A stretch of DNA of 5,510 nt. It comes from Nostoc cf. edaphicum LEGE 07299 (GTDB lineage Bacteria; Cyanobacteriota; Cyanobacteriia; Cyanobacteriales; Nostocaceae). Of the stretch, positions 1-4,823 are shown one piece after another. The notes beneath the pieces are model-generated. The model had not been told where the DNA came from. It searched no databases and saw nothing but the letters and a program-made list of their open reading frames with translations. Made by a program: the position numbers and the translations under genes. The stretch covers positions 1 through 5,510 of the forward strand of contig NZ_JADEXF010000301.1 of the NCBI RefSeq assembly GCF_015207245.1, read 5' to 3'. Every line of letters starts with the position of its first letter. Positions within the stretch are counted from its first letter, which is position 1.

Positions 1-6
1 GTGGTA

Positions 7-51
7 AACATTTGGATAAATGTTATGAGATATCAGAGCAGCTACTCATAA
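7..51. repeat. Two adjacent AT-rich stem-loops
   Basis: AACATTT (7-13) and AAATGTT (18-24) form a perfect 7-bp stem around a GGAT loop. TTATGAG (23-29) and CTCATAA (45-51) form a second 7-bp stem with a 15-base loop, sharing two bases with the first. Both stems are weak in GC and no T-tract follows, so they are poor terminators. They may belong to the 3' end of a gene left of the window or be chance dyads. Confidence 0.3.
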
Positions 52-90
52 TGTCCCACATTTGAACTTTCCAGAGTTAACGGGTTTCAT

Positions 91-118
91 TTTGGTTTCC
101 ATATCAAGGCAAACCAAA
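91..118. promoter_or_regulatory. Perfect 8-bp dyad upstream of the SLH gene, possible operator
   Basis: TTTGGTTT (91-98) and AAACCAAA (111-118) are exact inverted copies separated by 12 bases, with half-site centres 20 bp apart, close to two helical turns. This fits a dimeric regulator binding one DNA face, or a leader hairpin. No regulator is identifiable and chance is possible in AT-rich DNA. Confidence 0.3.
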
Positions 119-191
119 TAATCATCTGGATATTTGTATTCACTTAACCTTGCATCCAGTATTTCCCAATAGTCAACCCAAGAAATTGAAA

Positions 192-197
192 AGAGGA
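192..197 (+). promoter_or_regulatory. Ribosome binding site of the SLH/fasciclin gene
   Basis: AGAGGA lies 7 bases before the ATG at 205. It is one of only two clear Shine-Dalgarno sequences in the window and fixes this start codon, which is also directly followed by a signal peptide. Confidence 0.65.
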
Positions 198-204
198 TAT
201 TTCC

Positions 205-1881
205 ATGTCTAGTTTGTCTCGTTGGTCATCAACAAAGGTTGCTTTGCTAGTTTTGGGAATGACAGCTGCTACAATAACTCCCATCGTAATTTCTGCCCCA
301 GCTTCATCTCAAACTCCTGTTCCATCTGCGACACCATCACCAGCGACACCATCACCTACTTCAACAGTTAACCTATCTGATGTTTCCTCAGATTATTGGG
401 CGCGTCCCTTCATTCAAGCCCTAGCTGAGAATAACGTAATTAGTGGCTTTCCTGATGGTACTTATAGACCAAATCAGCCTGTGACTCGTGCTGAATTTGC
501 TGCCTTGATTCAAAAAGCTTTCGGTAACCAAAACCGAGTCCGGCAATTAAGTGCGGGTGGATTTAGTGATGTTCCTGCTAACTACTGGGCAGCTGCTGCA
601 ATTCAAAACGCTTACGAAATTGGATTTTTGGCAGGCTATCCTGGGAACGTGTTTAGACCAAATCAAGAAATTCCTAGAGTGCAGGGGATCGTTGCTTTAA
701 GTAGTGGCTTAGGTTTAACTGGTGGCGATACAAGTACTCTCACTAATTTCTATAACGATGCCTCAGCTATCCCTGAGTATGCTGTTGGCAGTGTGGCAGC
801 AGCGACAGTAGGTAATCTTGTTGTCAACTACCCGGATGTAAAACAACTCAATCCGCAACAGTCTTTGACTCGTGCTGAAGCAGCAGCACTTTTATATCAA
901 GCTTTAGTTAGACAAGGACGGGTGCAACCCATTGCTAGCAATCTTCCAGCTAGTCAGTACGTTGTAGCTGGAACTCCTGCAAGTACTGATATTGTTTCTC
1001 TGGCAGCATCTAGTAGTTCTTTTACAACTCTGACTTCTTTATTAAAGACAGCCGGTCTAGCAGATATTCTTCAACAGCCAGGCCCTTATACAGTCTTCGC
1101 TCCCACCAATGATGCATTTGCTGCTTTGCCTGCTGCTACCTTAGAACAGTTACAGCAACCAGAAAACAGAGAAGCGTTAGTTAAGATTTTGAGATATCAT
1201 GTGGTTCCCGGTGCGGTAACTGCTAGTCAACTCTCGGCTGGAGAATTGAAAACCGATGAAGGAAGACCTGTAAATATTCAAATCGATTCCGCTAACAGTC
1301 AAGTTTCAGTGAATAATGCCAGAGTTCTCCAGGCAGATGTTAAAGCTAGCAATGGTGTCATCCATGCAATTAACCAAGTCCTGATTCCGCCTGATGTTAA
1401 CATCAGTCAGTTAAATCAGCCACCAGGAAGCACGGACGGAACACCCGATGTTACAGCAGGTAGAGCTACTCGTGGTGGCAGAAGCTATATCGGTGGTGGT
1501 GGTAATATTGGTTTGAGCGGCAACGATACAGCTTTGAGTGATAGTAACTTTGCAGTAATCAGTAAAGTTGGTCTGACAAACTATCTATCAGTTAGACCAT
1601 CAGTGATATTTGGGGACGATACAATATTTTTAGTTCCCGTGACTTTAGATTTTTCTCCCCGTACAGCAGGTTCGGTGGGCGAAAGAAGTTTTGCTATATC
1701 TCCTTTTATAGGTGCTGGTGTAGCAATTGAAGCTAATCTCGATACTGATATTGGATTACTGCTAACTGGTGGTGTAGACCTTCCTGTAGGTTCTCGATTT
1801 ACGGTGACAGGTTCCGTAAATGCTTCTTTTCTGGATGATACTGATGTAGGGCTACTATTAGGAGTTGGCTATAACTTCTAA
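205..1881 (+). CDS. Exported SLH-FAS1 protein with C-terminal beta-barrel-like region
   Basis: This is a 558-aa envelope protein. Residues 1-35 look like a signal peptide: basic start, hydrophobic core around 12-30, and an APASS-type cleavage zone. A Pro/Ser/Thr-rich linker (37-55) follows. Three SLH repeats come next: 57-105 (with YW, GFPDGTYRPN and TRAEF), 120-168 (YW, GYPGNVFRPN) and a degenerate third at 182-237 keeping LTRAEAA. A fasciclin/FAS1 domain spans about 262-397, with its H1 box YTVFAPTNDAFAALP (295-309), the YH motif in LRYHVVPG (329-336) and the H2 box VIHAINQVLIPP (385-396). After a Gly-rich hinge (about 405-435), residues 436-558 form alternating hydrophobic/polar strands ending in YNF, the aromatic C-terminus typical of BAM-inserted outer-membrane proteins. 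In cyanobacteria SLH domains tether outer-membrane proteins to peptidoglycan-linked polymer, and FAS1 is an adhesion fold. I infer an outer-membrane/periplasm anchoring or adhesion role. The domain calls are firm; the barrel is inferred from pattern. Confidence 0.9.
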   Translation: MSSLSRWSSTKVALLVLGMTAATITPIVISAPASSQTPVPSATPSPATPSPTSTVNLSDVSSDYWARPFIQALAENNVISGFPDGTYRPNQPVTRAEFAALIQKAFGNQNRVRQLSAGGFSDVPANYWAAAAIQNAYEIGFLAGYPGNVFRPNQEIPRVQGIVALSSGLGLTGGDTSTLTNFYNDASAIPEYAVGSVAAATVGNLVVNYPDVKQLNPQQSLTRAEAAALLYQALVRQGRVQPIASNLPASQYVVAGTPASTDIVSLAASSSSFTTLTSLLKTAGLADILQQPGPYTVFAPTNDAFAALPAATLEQLQQPENREALVKILRYHVVPGAVTASQLSAGELKTDEGRPVNIQIDSANSQVSVNNARVLQADVKASNGVIHAINQVLIPPDVNISQLNQPPGSTDGTPDVTAGRATRGGRSYIGGGGNIGLSGNDTALSDSNFAVISKVGLTNYLSVRPSVIFGDDTIFLVPVTLDFSPRTAGSVGERSFAISPFIGAGVAIEANLDTDIGLLLTGGVDLPVGSRFTVTGSVNASFLDDTDVGLLLGVGYNF

Positions 1882-1905
1882 GTAAATAGAAGCAGAACAC
1901 GCAAT

Positions 1906-1933
1906 AAGGGCGCACAGTTAGTTGTGCGCTCTT
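1906..1933. terminator. Bidirectional terminator between convergent genes
   Basis: A GC-rich stem pairs 1906-1916 with 1923-1933 (core GCGCACA / TGTGCGC, 11 bp in all with one G-T pair) around the 6-base loop GTTAGT. It begins 24 bases after the SLH gene stop and ends 6 bases before the methyltransferase stop on the other strand. TCTT closes the + side and CCCTTATT follows on the - side, so it can serve both genes, though neither has a long T-tract. Confidence 0.8.
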
Positions 1934-1939
1934 GCCGTA

Positions 1940-2605
1940 TTAAGGTCGCTTGATTGCTAAAGTAAGTCCATCGGCGATGGGAACAAGGGAGAGGGTAACT
2001 CGCTCGTCATGATGTAACTTTTCGTTCAGTGCCCGGATTGCTTGAGTGCTTTCATCTTGATTTTGCTCCTGGGCTACTTGTCCAGACCATAAAACATTAT
2101 CGATCGCAATCAGTCCACCCGGACGCACTAATTGCAGCGATCGCTCATAATAGCCATCATAGTTGCTCTTATCTGCATCGATGAAAGCAAAATCAAAAGT
2201 TTCTCCTTCTCCTGTTGCCAGTAACCGATCCAAAGTCTGCAAAGCTGGGGCAATGTGCAGTTGAATTTTATCTGCCACTCCTGCTTGTTGCCAATAACGT
2301 CTAGCGATCGTTGTAAATTCTTCACTAATATCACAGGCTACCACTTTACCGTCCGTCGGTAACGCCAATGCCACCACGAGGGAACTATAACCTGTAAATA
2401 CCCCAATTTCTAAAGTTTTCTTAGCTCCCAGCAATTGCACCAGTAAAGCCAAAAATTGCCCTTGTTCGGGAGCAATTTGCATTCTCCCGATTGGATATTG
2501 GGCTGTTTCTTGCCTCAGTTGGGTTAAAATTTCTGGTTCTCGGAGAGAGACTGACAGTAAATATTCATAGAGGTTTTGTTCGAGTCCTAATGTTTTAGTT
2601 GTCAT
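1940..2605 (-). CDS. Cation-dependent class I SAM O-methyltransferase (CCoAOMT family)
   Basis: The product is a 221-aa cytosolic enzyme of the Methyltransferase_3 / caffeoyl-CoA O-methyltransferase family, which moves a methyl group from S-adenosylmethionine to a hydroxyl of catechol-like substrates using a divalent metal. Counting from the chosen start: SAM motif I is LEIGVFTG (65-72), the acidic post-motif region is VVACDIS (88-94), the metal-binding loop is FIDADKSNYD (141-150), and the second metal pair is DN in IAIDNVLW (166-173). The layout matches the characterised Synechocystis enzyme SynOMT (slr0095), so a broad-specificity role is likely; the natural substrate cannot be read from sequence. 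I chose the ATG at 2605 (MTTKTLGLEQN) because cyanobacterial homologues, as I recall them, begin this way. In-frame ATGs at 2611 and 2632 add only residues made of heptamer repeats. No Shine-Dalgarno is visible before any of the three. Confidence 0.9.
   Translation of the reverse strand: MTTKTLGLEQNLYEYLLSVSLREPEILTQLRQETAQYPIGRMQIAPEQGQFLALLVQLLGAKKTLEIGVFTGYSSLVVALALPTDGKVVACDISEEFTTIARRYWQQAGVADKIQLHIAPALQTLDRLLATGEGETFDFAFIDADKSNYDGYYERSLQLVRPGGLIAIDNVLWSGQVAQEQNQDESTQAIRALNEKLHHDERVTLSLVPIADGLTLAIKRP
2137..2144. repeat. HIP1 octamer GCGATCGC
   Basis: This is a complete copy of the highly iterated palindrome abundant in many cyanobacterial genomes, lying inside the methyltransferase gene. 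Close variants occur nearby around 2099-2107 and 2304-2311. It is useful mainly as a taxonomic signal. Confidence 0.85.
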
Positions 2606-2633
2606 GGGCATTGGGCTTTGGGCATTGGGCATG
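2606..2633. repeat. Short tandem heptamer repeat (STRR type), four units
   Basis: Four consecutive heptamers read GGGCATT, GGGCTTT, GGGCATT and GGGCATG on the + strand (GCCCAAT-like on the other). This matches the short tandemly repeated repetitive sequences known from heterocystous cyanobacteria. The array abuts the methyltransferase start and supplies ATG codons at 2611 and 2632 that could mislead gene calling into adding MPNAQSPMP. Confidence 0.8.
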
Positions 2634-2644
2634 GAAAATAGGAG

Positions 2645-2896
2645 ACGAGTCTTTGATACTCGTGAACGAGTCTTTGATACTCGTGGATGAGTCTTTTATA
2701 CTCGTGGACGAGCCTTTGATACTCGTGGACGAGCCTTTTATATTCGTGAATGAGTCTTTTATACTCGTGGACGAGTCTTTTATACTCGTGAATGAGTCTT
2801 TGATACTCGTGGACGAGTCTTTTATACTCGTGAATGAGTCTTTGATACTCGTGAATGAGTCTTTTTTACTCGTGAATGAGTCTTTTTTACTCGTGA
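2645..2896. repeat. Tandem array of twelve 21-bp palindromic units
   Basis: Twelve contiguous units of exactly 21 bp fill this stretch, with no insertion or deletion. The consensus is a left arm A(C/T)GAG(T/C), the 7-base centre CTTTTAT or CTTTGAT (CTTTTTT in the last two), a right arm ACTCGT, and the spacer GA or GG. The arms are inverted copies, so each unit can form a 6-bp hairpin. Left arms are ACGAGT in units 1, 2, 7 and 9, ATGAGT in units 3, 6, 8, 10, 11 and 12, and ACGAGC in units 4 and 5; unit 5 also has the right arm ATTCGT. A decayed thirteenth start (ATGA) follows at 2897. Because 21 is a multiple of 3, both strands stay open across the array (about 112-114 codons), but I do not consider either a gene. 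Function is unknown; it is not CRISPR, since there are no unique spacers. Confidence 0.95.
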
Positions 2897-2916
2897 ATGA
2901 TTTTTTAAAAGTCAAA

Positions 2917-2946
2917 ATTATATTTAAATGCAACTCAGTATGATAA
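2917..2946 (-). promoter_or_regulatory. Possible promoter for the methyltransferase, upstream of the array
   Basis: On the - strand a perfect TATAAT (2917-2922) is preceded at 18 bases by TTATCA (2941-2946), a 4/6 match to TTGACA. If it is used, transcription would start near 2910 and carry the whole palindrome array as a leader of about 300 bases before the methyltransferase ATG. The region is AT-rich, so a chance match is quite possible. Confidence 0.35.
2939..2944 (+). promoter_or_regulatory. Possible -10 element of the CoA-binding protein gene
   Basis: TATGAT (5/6 match to TATAAT) lies 53 bases before the ATG at 2998. No good -35 hexamer sits 16-18 bases upstream. It overlaps the spacer and -35 region of the proposed opposite-strand promoter, so the two would form a compact divergent control region. 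The dispersed repeat at 2952-2980 begins 7 bases downstream. Confidence 0.25.
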
Positions 2947-2951
2947 GCAAA

Positions 2952-2980
2952 GCGATGTCTACGACGGGCTGCGCCTACGC
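2952..2980 (+). repeat. Dispersed GCGATG...ACGC repeat, copy 1
   Basis: This 29-bp copy starts GCGATGTCTACGAC, has a GGGCTGCGCC core and ends TACGC. It is one of four family members in the window, the type found many times between genes in Nostoc-like genomes. It lies in the probable leader of the CoA-binding protein gene, ending 17 bases before its ATG. An AGGA 12 bases before that ATG lies just outside the repeat. Confidence 0.75.
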
Positions 2981-2997
2981 TCAGGATATTTTAAATC

Positions 2998-3456
2998 ATG
3001 CCAAACCTTAAAGAAAATGATAACGCTCTGCGCGAGGTGTTAATCCAAGCCAAAACAATCGCTGTTGTAGGTCACTCTGATAAACGCGATGCCTACGGCA
3101 AGGGCTTCGCCCAACGCACCAGTTATCAAATCGCCCAATTTTTGCGGCAGACAGGCTATATAGTCTATGCCGTCAACCCGCTAATTCAAGAAATTGACGG
3201 TCAACCCAGTTATGCTACACTCCAGGAATTACCCGAACCCGTGGATATTGTTAACGTGTTTCGTCGTTCTGAGTACTTGCCAGAAATTGTAGATGAAGCA
3301 ATTTCCATCAGTGCTAAAACTGTGTGGACACAACTGGGTATCTGGCATCAACCATCAGCACAAAAAGCTATAGATGCAGGACTCAATGTGGTTATGGATG
3401 CTTGTATCAAAATTGAATATCTGCGGCTGAGAGTAGGTTCAACAGAAAATATCTAG
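2998..3456 (+). CDS. YccU-type CoA-binding (Rossmann) protein with in-frame repeat insertion
   Basis: The 152-aa product belongs to the CoA_binding_2 family (E. coli YccU relatives): small cytosolic Rossmann-fold proteins thought to bind CoA or acyl-CoA, with no firmly defined role. Visible family features are TIAVVGHSDK (20-29, first strand and phosphate loop), RTSYQIAQFL (40-49), GYIVYAVNP (53-61), VDIVNVFRRSE (82-92), AKTVWTQLG and LNVVMDACIKIEYLRL (129-144). Family members normally read SDKPxRxSY at the loop. Here residues 30-39 (RDAYGKGFAQ) replace the usual two, about eight extra residues, encoded by copy 2 of the dispersed repeat (3086-3117). The frame stays open, so a full-length protein is likely made, but the insertion sits in the nucleotide-binding loop and may weaken binding. 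The start at 2998 suits the family N-terminus; the Shine-Dalgarno (AGGA at 2983-2986) is rather distant at 11-12 bases. Confidence 0.88.
   Translation: MPNLKENDNALREVLIQAKTIAVVGHSDKRDAYGKGFAQRTSYQIAQFLRQTGYIVYAVNPLIQEIDGQPSYATLQELPEPVDIVNVFRRSEYLPEIVDEAISISAKTVWTQLGIWHQPSAQKAIDAGLNVVMDACIKIEYLRLRVGSTENI
3086..3117 (+). repeat. Dispersed GCGATG...ACGC repeat, copy 2, inside a coding region
   Basis: This 32-bp copy starts GCGATGCCTACGGC and ends CAACGC. Its core GGGC-TTC-GCCC is a perfect small hairpin. It matches copy 1 closely outside a two-base AA insertion and a few substitutions. It encodes residues 30-40 of the CoA-binding protein and coincides with the extra residues relative to the family. 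Confidence 0.7.
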
Positions 3457-3480
3457 TTTTGATGCGTACAGATAACTCTA

Positions 3481-3497
3481 ACAATCATTTAGATTGT
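3481..3497 (+). terminator. Weak terminator-like hairpin after the CoA-binding gene
   Basis: ACAATC (3481-3486) and GATTGT (3492-3497) pair around ATTTA, 24 bases after the stop codon, followed by AATTATTAT. The stem has only two GC pairs and there is no proper T-tract, so it is a poor rho-independent terminator. Confidence 0.35.
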
Positions 3498-3513
3498 AAT
3501 TATTATGCAAAAA

Positions 3514-3539
3514 GCGTAGTTTACCGCCGTAGGCATCGC
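3514..3539 (-). repeat. Dispersed GCGATG...ACGC repeat, copy 3
   Basis: This 26-bp copy in reverse orientation reads GCGATGCCTACGGC, then GGTAAACTACGC, on the - strand. It is identical at 25 of 26 positions to copy 4 (5401-5426), almost 1.9 kb away. It lies between the CoA-binding gene and the MITE-like element; the boundary to the latter is only 10 bases. Confidence 0.75.
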
Positions 3540-3549
3540 ACAAACCTTC

Positions 3550-3667
3550 TATAGCAGTCCTAAATCATTCGTGAAAATTATATCTCTTTTTCTTCTTTCT
3601 TTCCTTTGCGTCCTTAGCTGTTCGTTTTCTAATCTATATTTTTCACAGCTCAAATAGGATTGCTATA
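3550..3667. mobile_element. MITE-like element with imperfect terminal inverted repeats
   Basis: The left end (from 3550, TATAGCAGTCCTA...) and the reverse complement of the right end (from 3667, TATAGCAATCCTA...) match at 25 of the first 33 positions, including TATAGCA, TCCTA and GTGAAAA. The element is 118 bp counting the outer TA on both sides, which could be a TA target duplication of the IS630/Tc1-mariner kind. The interior is pyrimidine-rich (around 3583-3630, with TTTGCGTCCTTAGC) and non-coding. No transposase is present, so movement would need a full-length relative elsewhere. It lies 32 bases upstream of the proposed promoter of the kinase gene. Confidence 0.7.
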
Positions 3668-3698
3668 TGTGTAGAGATATTGCATACCAAGTGTTTGT

Positions 3699-3728
3699 TT
3701 GAGCTACTTGCTTAAACCCTTCTAGAAT
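3699..3728 (+). promoter_or_regulatory. Probable sigma-70 type promoter of the kinase gene
   Basis: TTGAGC (3699-3704, 4/6) and TAGAAT (3723-3728, 5/6) are separated by 18 bases, placing a start near 3735 and leaving a leader of about 50 bases before the ATG. It lies downstream of the MITE-like element, so the promoter appears intact. Confidence 0.4.
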
Positions 3729-3773
3729 AAAAACTATTGTAGGTAATTTTATTACTAAAGTTGTTTTTATTGT

Positions 3774-3779
3774 GGGAGG
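3774..3779 (+). promoter_or_regulatory. Ribosome binding site that decides the kinase start
   Basis: GGGAGG is the strongest Shine-Dalgarno in the window. It lies 5 bases before the ATG at 3785 and only 2 before the ATG at 3782, favouring 3785. The reading frame continues upstream to a TTG at 3761, but that start would place this site inside the gene. Confidence 0.65.
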
Positions 3780-3784
3780 TTATG

Positions 3785-4723
3785 ATGAGCCGTCCAATAA
3801 TTCTTGGTATTGTCGGCGACAGCGCGGCTGGTAAAACAACACTAACGCGAGGAATCGCTCAGGTACTCGGCCCAGAAAATGTCACACTCATTTGTACAGA
3901 TGATTATCACCGTTACGATCGCCAACAACGTGCAGATATTGGTATCACTGCTCTCCACCCCGATTGCAATCATTTAGATATTATGCAGCAACATCTGTCG
4001 CTGCTACGCACAGGACAACCAATTCTTAAGCCAGTTTACAGTCATAAAACCGGCACATTCGAGCCACCGCACTATATCAAGCCCAATAAATTCGTAATCA
4101 TTGAGGGATTACTCGGTTATTCTACTCGTGCCGCCCGTGACTCCTACGACGTAAAAGTTTACCTTGCACCCCCTGAAGAACTACGTACAAAGTGGAAAGT
4201 CAAGCGGGATACCCAAAAGCGCGGCTACACCGCCGAACAGGTGGTGGCAGAATTAGAAAAGCGCGAACCAGACTCAGCACAATTTATCCGTCCGCAGCGG
4301 CAATGGTCTGATATCGTAATCAGTTTTTACCCACCTACCGGAGAAGATGATGAAAGTAATGGACACCTGAATGTTCGTCTGGTACTTCGTCCGACAATTC
4401 CGCATCCAGATTTTACCCAGATTATCAACCCTGGCTATGGTAATTCTGACTCAGCGATTCGCTTGGGGTTAGACAGGGATATGAGTAAGCCTGTAGATGT
4501 CTTAGAAGTTGATGGCCATGCAACCTTAGACCAAGTAAATAAGCTAGAGCATGTTATATGTTCTGATATGCCCCATTTACGAAGTATTTGCGATCGCGAA
4601 AGTAATCCAGAACTGGGTAAAATTGCTGGTACAACTGGAGAAACACTGCAAAGTTACCCCCTGGCTTTGACTCAGTTGATTATTACCTACCACATGCTGA
4701 AAGCAACGCAAATTCATCAGTAA
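3785..4723 (+). CDS. Phosphoribulokinase-like P-loop kinase (PRK paralogue)
   Basis: The 312-aa protein belongs to the phosphoribulokinase/uridine kinase family, whose Calvin-cycle member phosphorylates ribulose 5-phosphate with ATP. From the chosen start: Walker A is GDSAAGKT (11-18), the catalytic acidic motif is DDYHRYDR (39-46), YSHKTG (85-90) matches the YNHETG sugar-binding loop, IIEGLL (105-110) matches the IEGLHP segment, and the R-rich RPQR (169-172) matches the PQR region. True cyanobacterial Prk is about 330 aa with GDSGCGKS. Here the regulatory Cys19 position is Ala15, while the Cys41 partner is kept as Cys37, and the C-terminal TPCGRKLTC cysteine pair is absent. The classical redox disulphides therefore cannot form. 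Overall divergence suggests a second PRK-like kinase rather than the main Calvin-cycle enzyme; its substrate is uncertain. It starts after its own promoter and a strong Shine-Dalgarno. Confidence 0.85.
   Translation: MSRPIILGIVGDSAAGKTTLTRGIAQVLGPENVTLICTDDYHRYDRQQRADIGITALHPDCNHLDIMQQHLSLLRTGQPILKPVYSHKTGTFEPPHYIKPNKFVIIEGLLGYSTRAARDSYDVKVYLAPPEELRTKWKVKRDTQKRGYTAEQVVAELEKREPDSAQFIRPQRQWSDIVISFYPPTGEDDESNGHLNVRLVLRPTIPHPDFTQIINPGYGNSDSAIRLGLDRDMSKPVDVLEVDGHATLDQVNKLEHVICSDMPHLRSICDRESNPELGKIAGTTGETLQSYPLALTQLIITYHMLKATQIHQ
4590..4597. repeat. HIP1 octamer GCGATCGC
   Basis: This second complete copy of the cyanobacterial highly iterated palindrome lies near the 3' end of the kinase gene. Confidence 0.85.
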
Positions 4724-4746
4724 TTAGCGAAAATTGAGTATTTGAA

Positions 4747-4762
4747 ACCCATCTCCGTGGGT
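4747..4762 (-). terminator. Hairpin, possible terminator for the 191-aa gene
   Basis: ACCCA (4747-4751) and TGGGT (4758-4762) pair around a 6-base loop. Read on the - strand the stem is followed by TTCAAATAC, a weak T-run. It lies about 60 bases past the stop of the unrecognised gene and could end its transcript. Confidence 0.4.
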
Positions 4763-4778
4763 AAAGCCTCATGTACAC

Positions 4779-4799
4779 GCGGTTTCTAACCGCCCTTTT
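4779..4799 (+). terminator. Rho-independent terminator of the kinase gene
   Basis: GCGGTT (4779-4784) and AACCGC (4788-4793) form a 6-bp stem with the tight loop TCT, followed by CCTTTT. It begins 55 bases after the kinase stop codon and faces the convergent gene ending at 4824. Confidence 0.65.
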
Positions 4800-4823
4800 A
4801 ACTATTCAAATTTCATATATTGC

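Larger units (their letters stand above)
1..204. other. AT-rich 5' flank of the SLH/fasciclin gene
   Basis: I see no convincing coding region here. The stretch holds three short dyads (7-24, 23-51 and 91-118, listed below) and ends in a good ribosome binding site. No hexamer pair resembling a sigma-70 promoter stands out, although some AT-rich segments (for example 115-140) could serve. It presumably carries the promoter and leader of the gene starting at 205 and the end of whatever lies to the left of the window. Confidence 0.5.

Noticed and set aside
2128..2334. A 68-aa - strand frame within the methyltransferase
   Set aside because: It lies wholly inside the well-supported methyltransferase in another frame and shows no family motif.
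2645..2896. CRISPR array
   Set aside because: Units are contiguous, with no unique spacers; only a 2-base spacer and a low-variation centre separate the arms, and no cas gene is present.
2595..2933. A 112-aa - strand protein of SFTSIKD-type heptads
   Set aside because: It has the same repeat origin on the other strand, overlaps the methyltransferase start in a different frame, and lacks a ribosome site.
2599..2943. A 114-aa + strand protein of DESLILV-type heptads
   Set aside because: The frame is open only because the repeat period is 21 bp. It starts inside the methyltransferase coding end, has no ribosome site, and its unit variation is mainly amino-acid-changing.
3492..3525. Small - strand frame starting at the ATG of repeat copy 3
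   Set aside because: It gives only about 15 codons, the first half repeat-derived, with no ribosome site or conserved feature.
3761..3784. TTG start for the kinase (MFLLWEVM extension)
   Set aside because: The strong Shine-Dalgarno GGGAGG at 3774-3779 would lie inside the gene, and kinase family members start right before the P-loop strand, as MSRPIILGIVG does.
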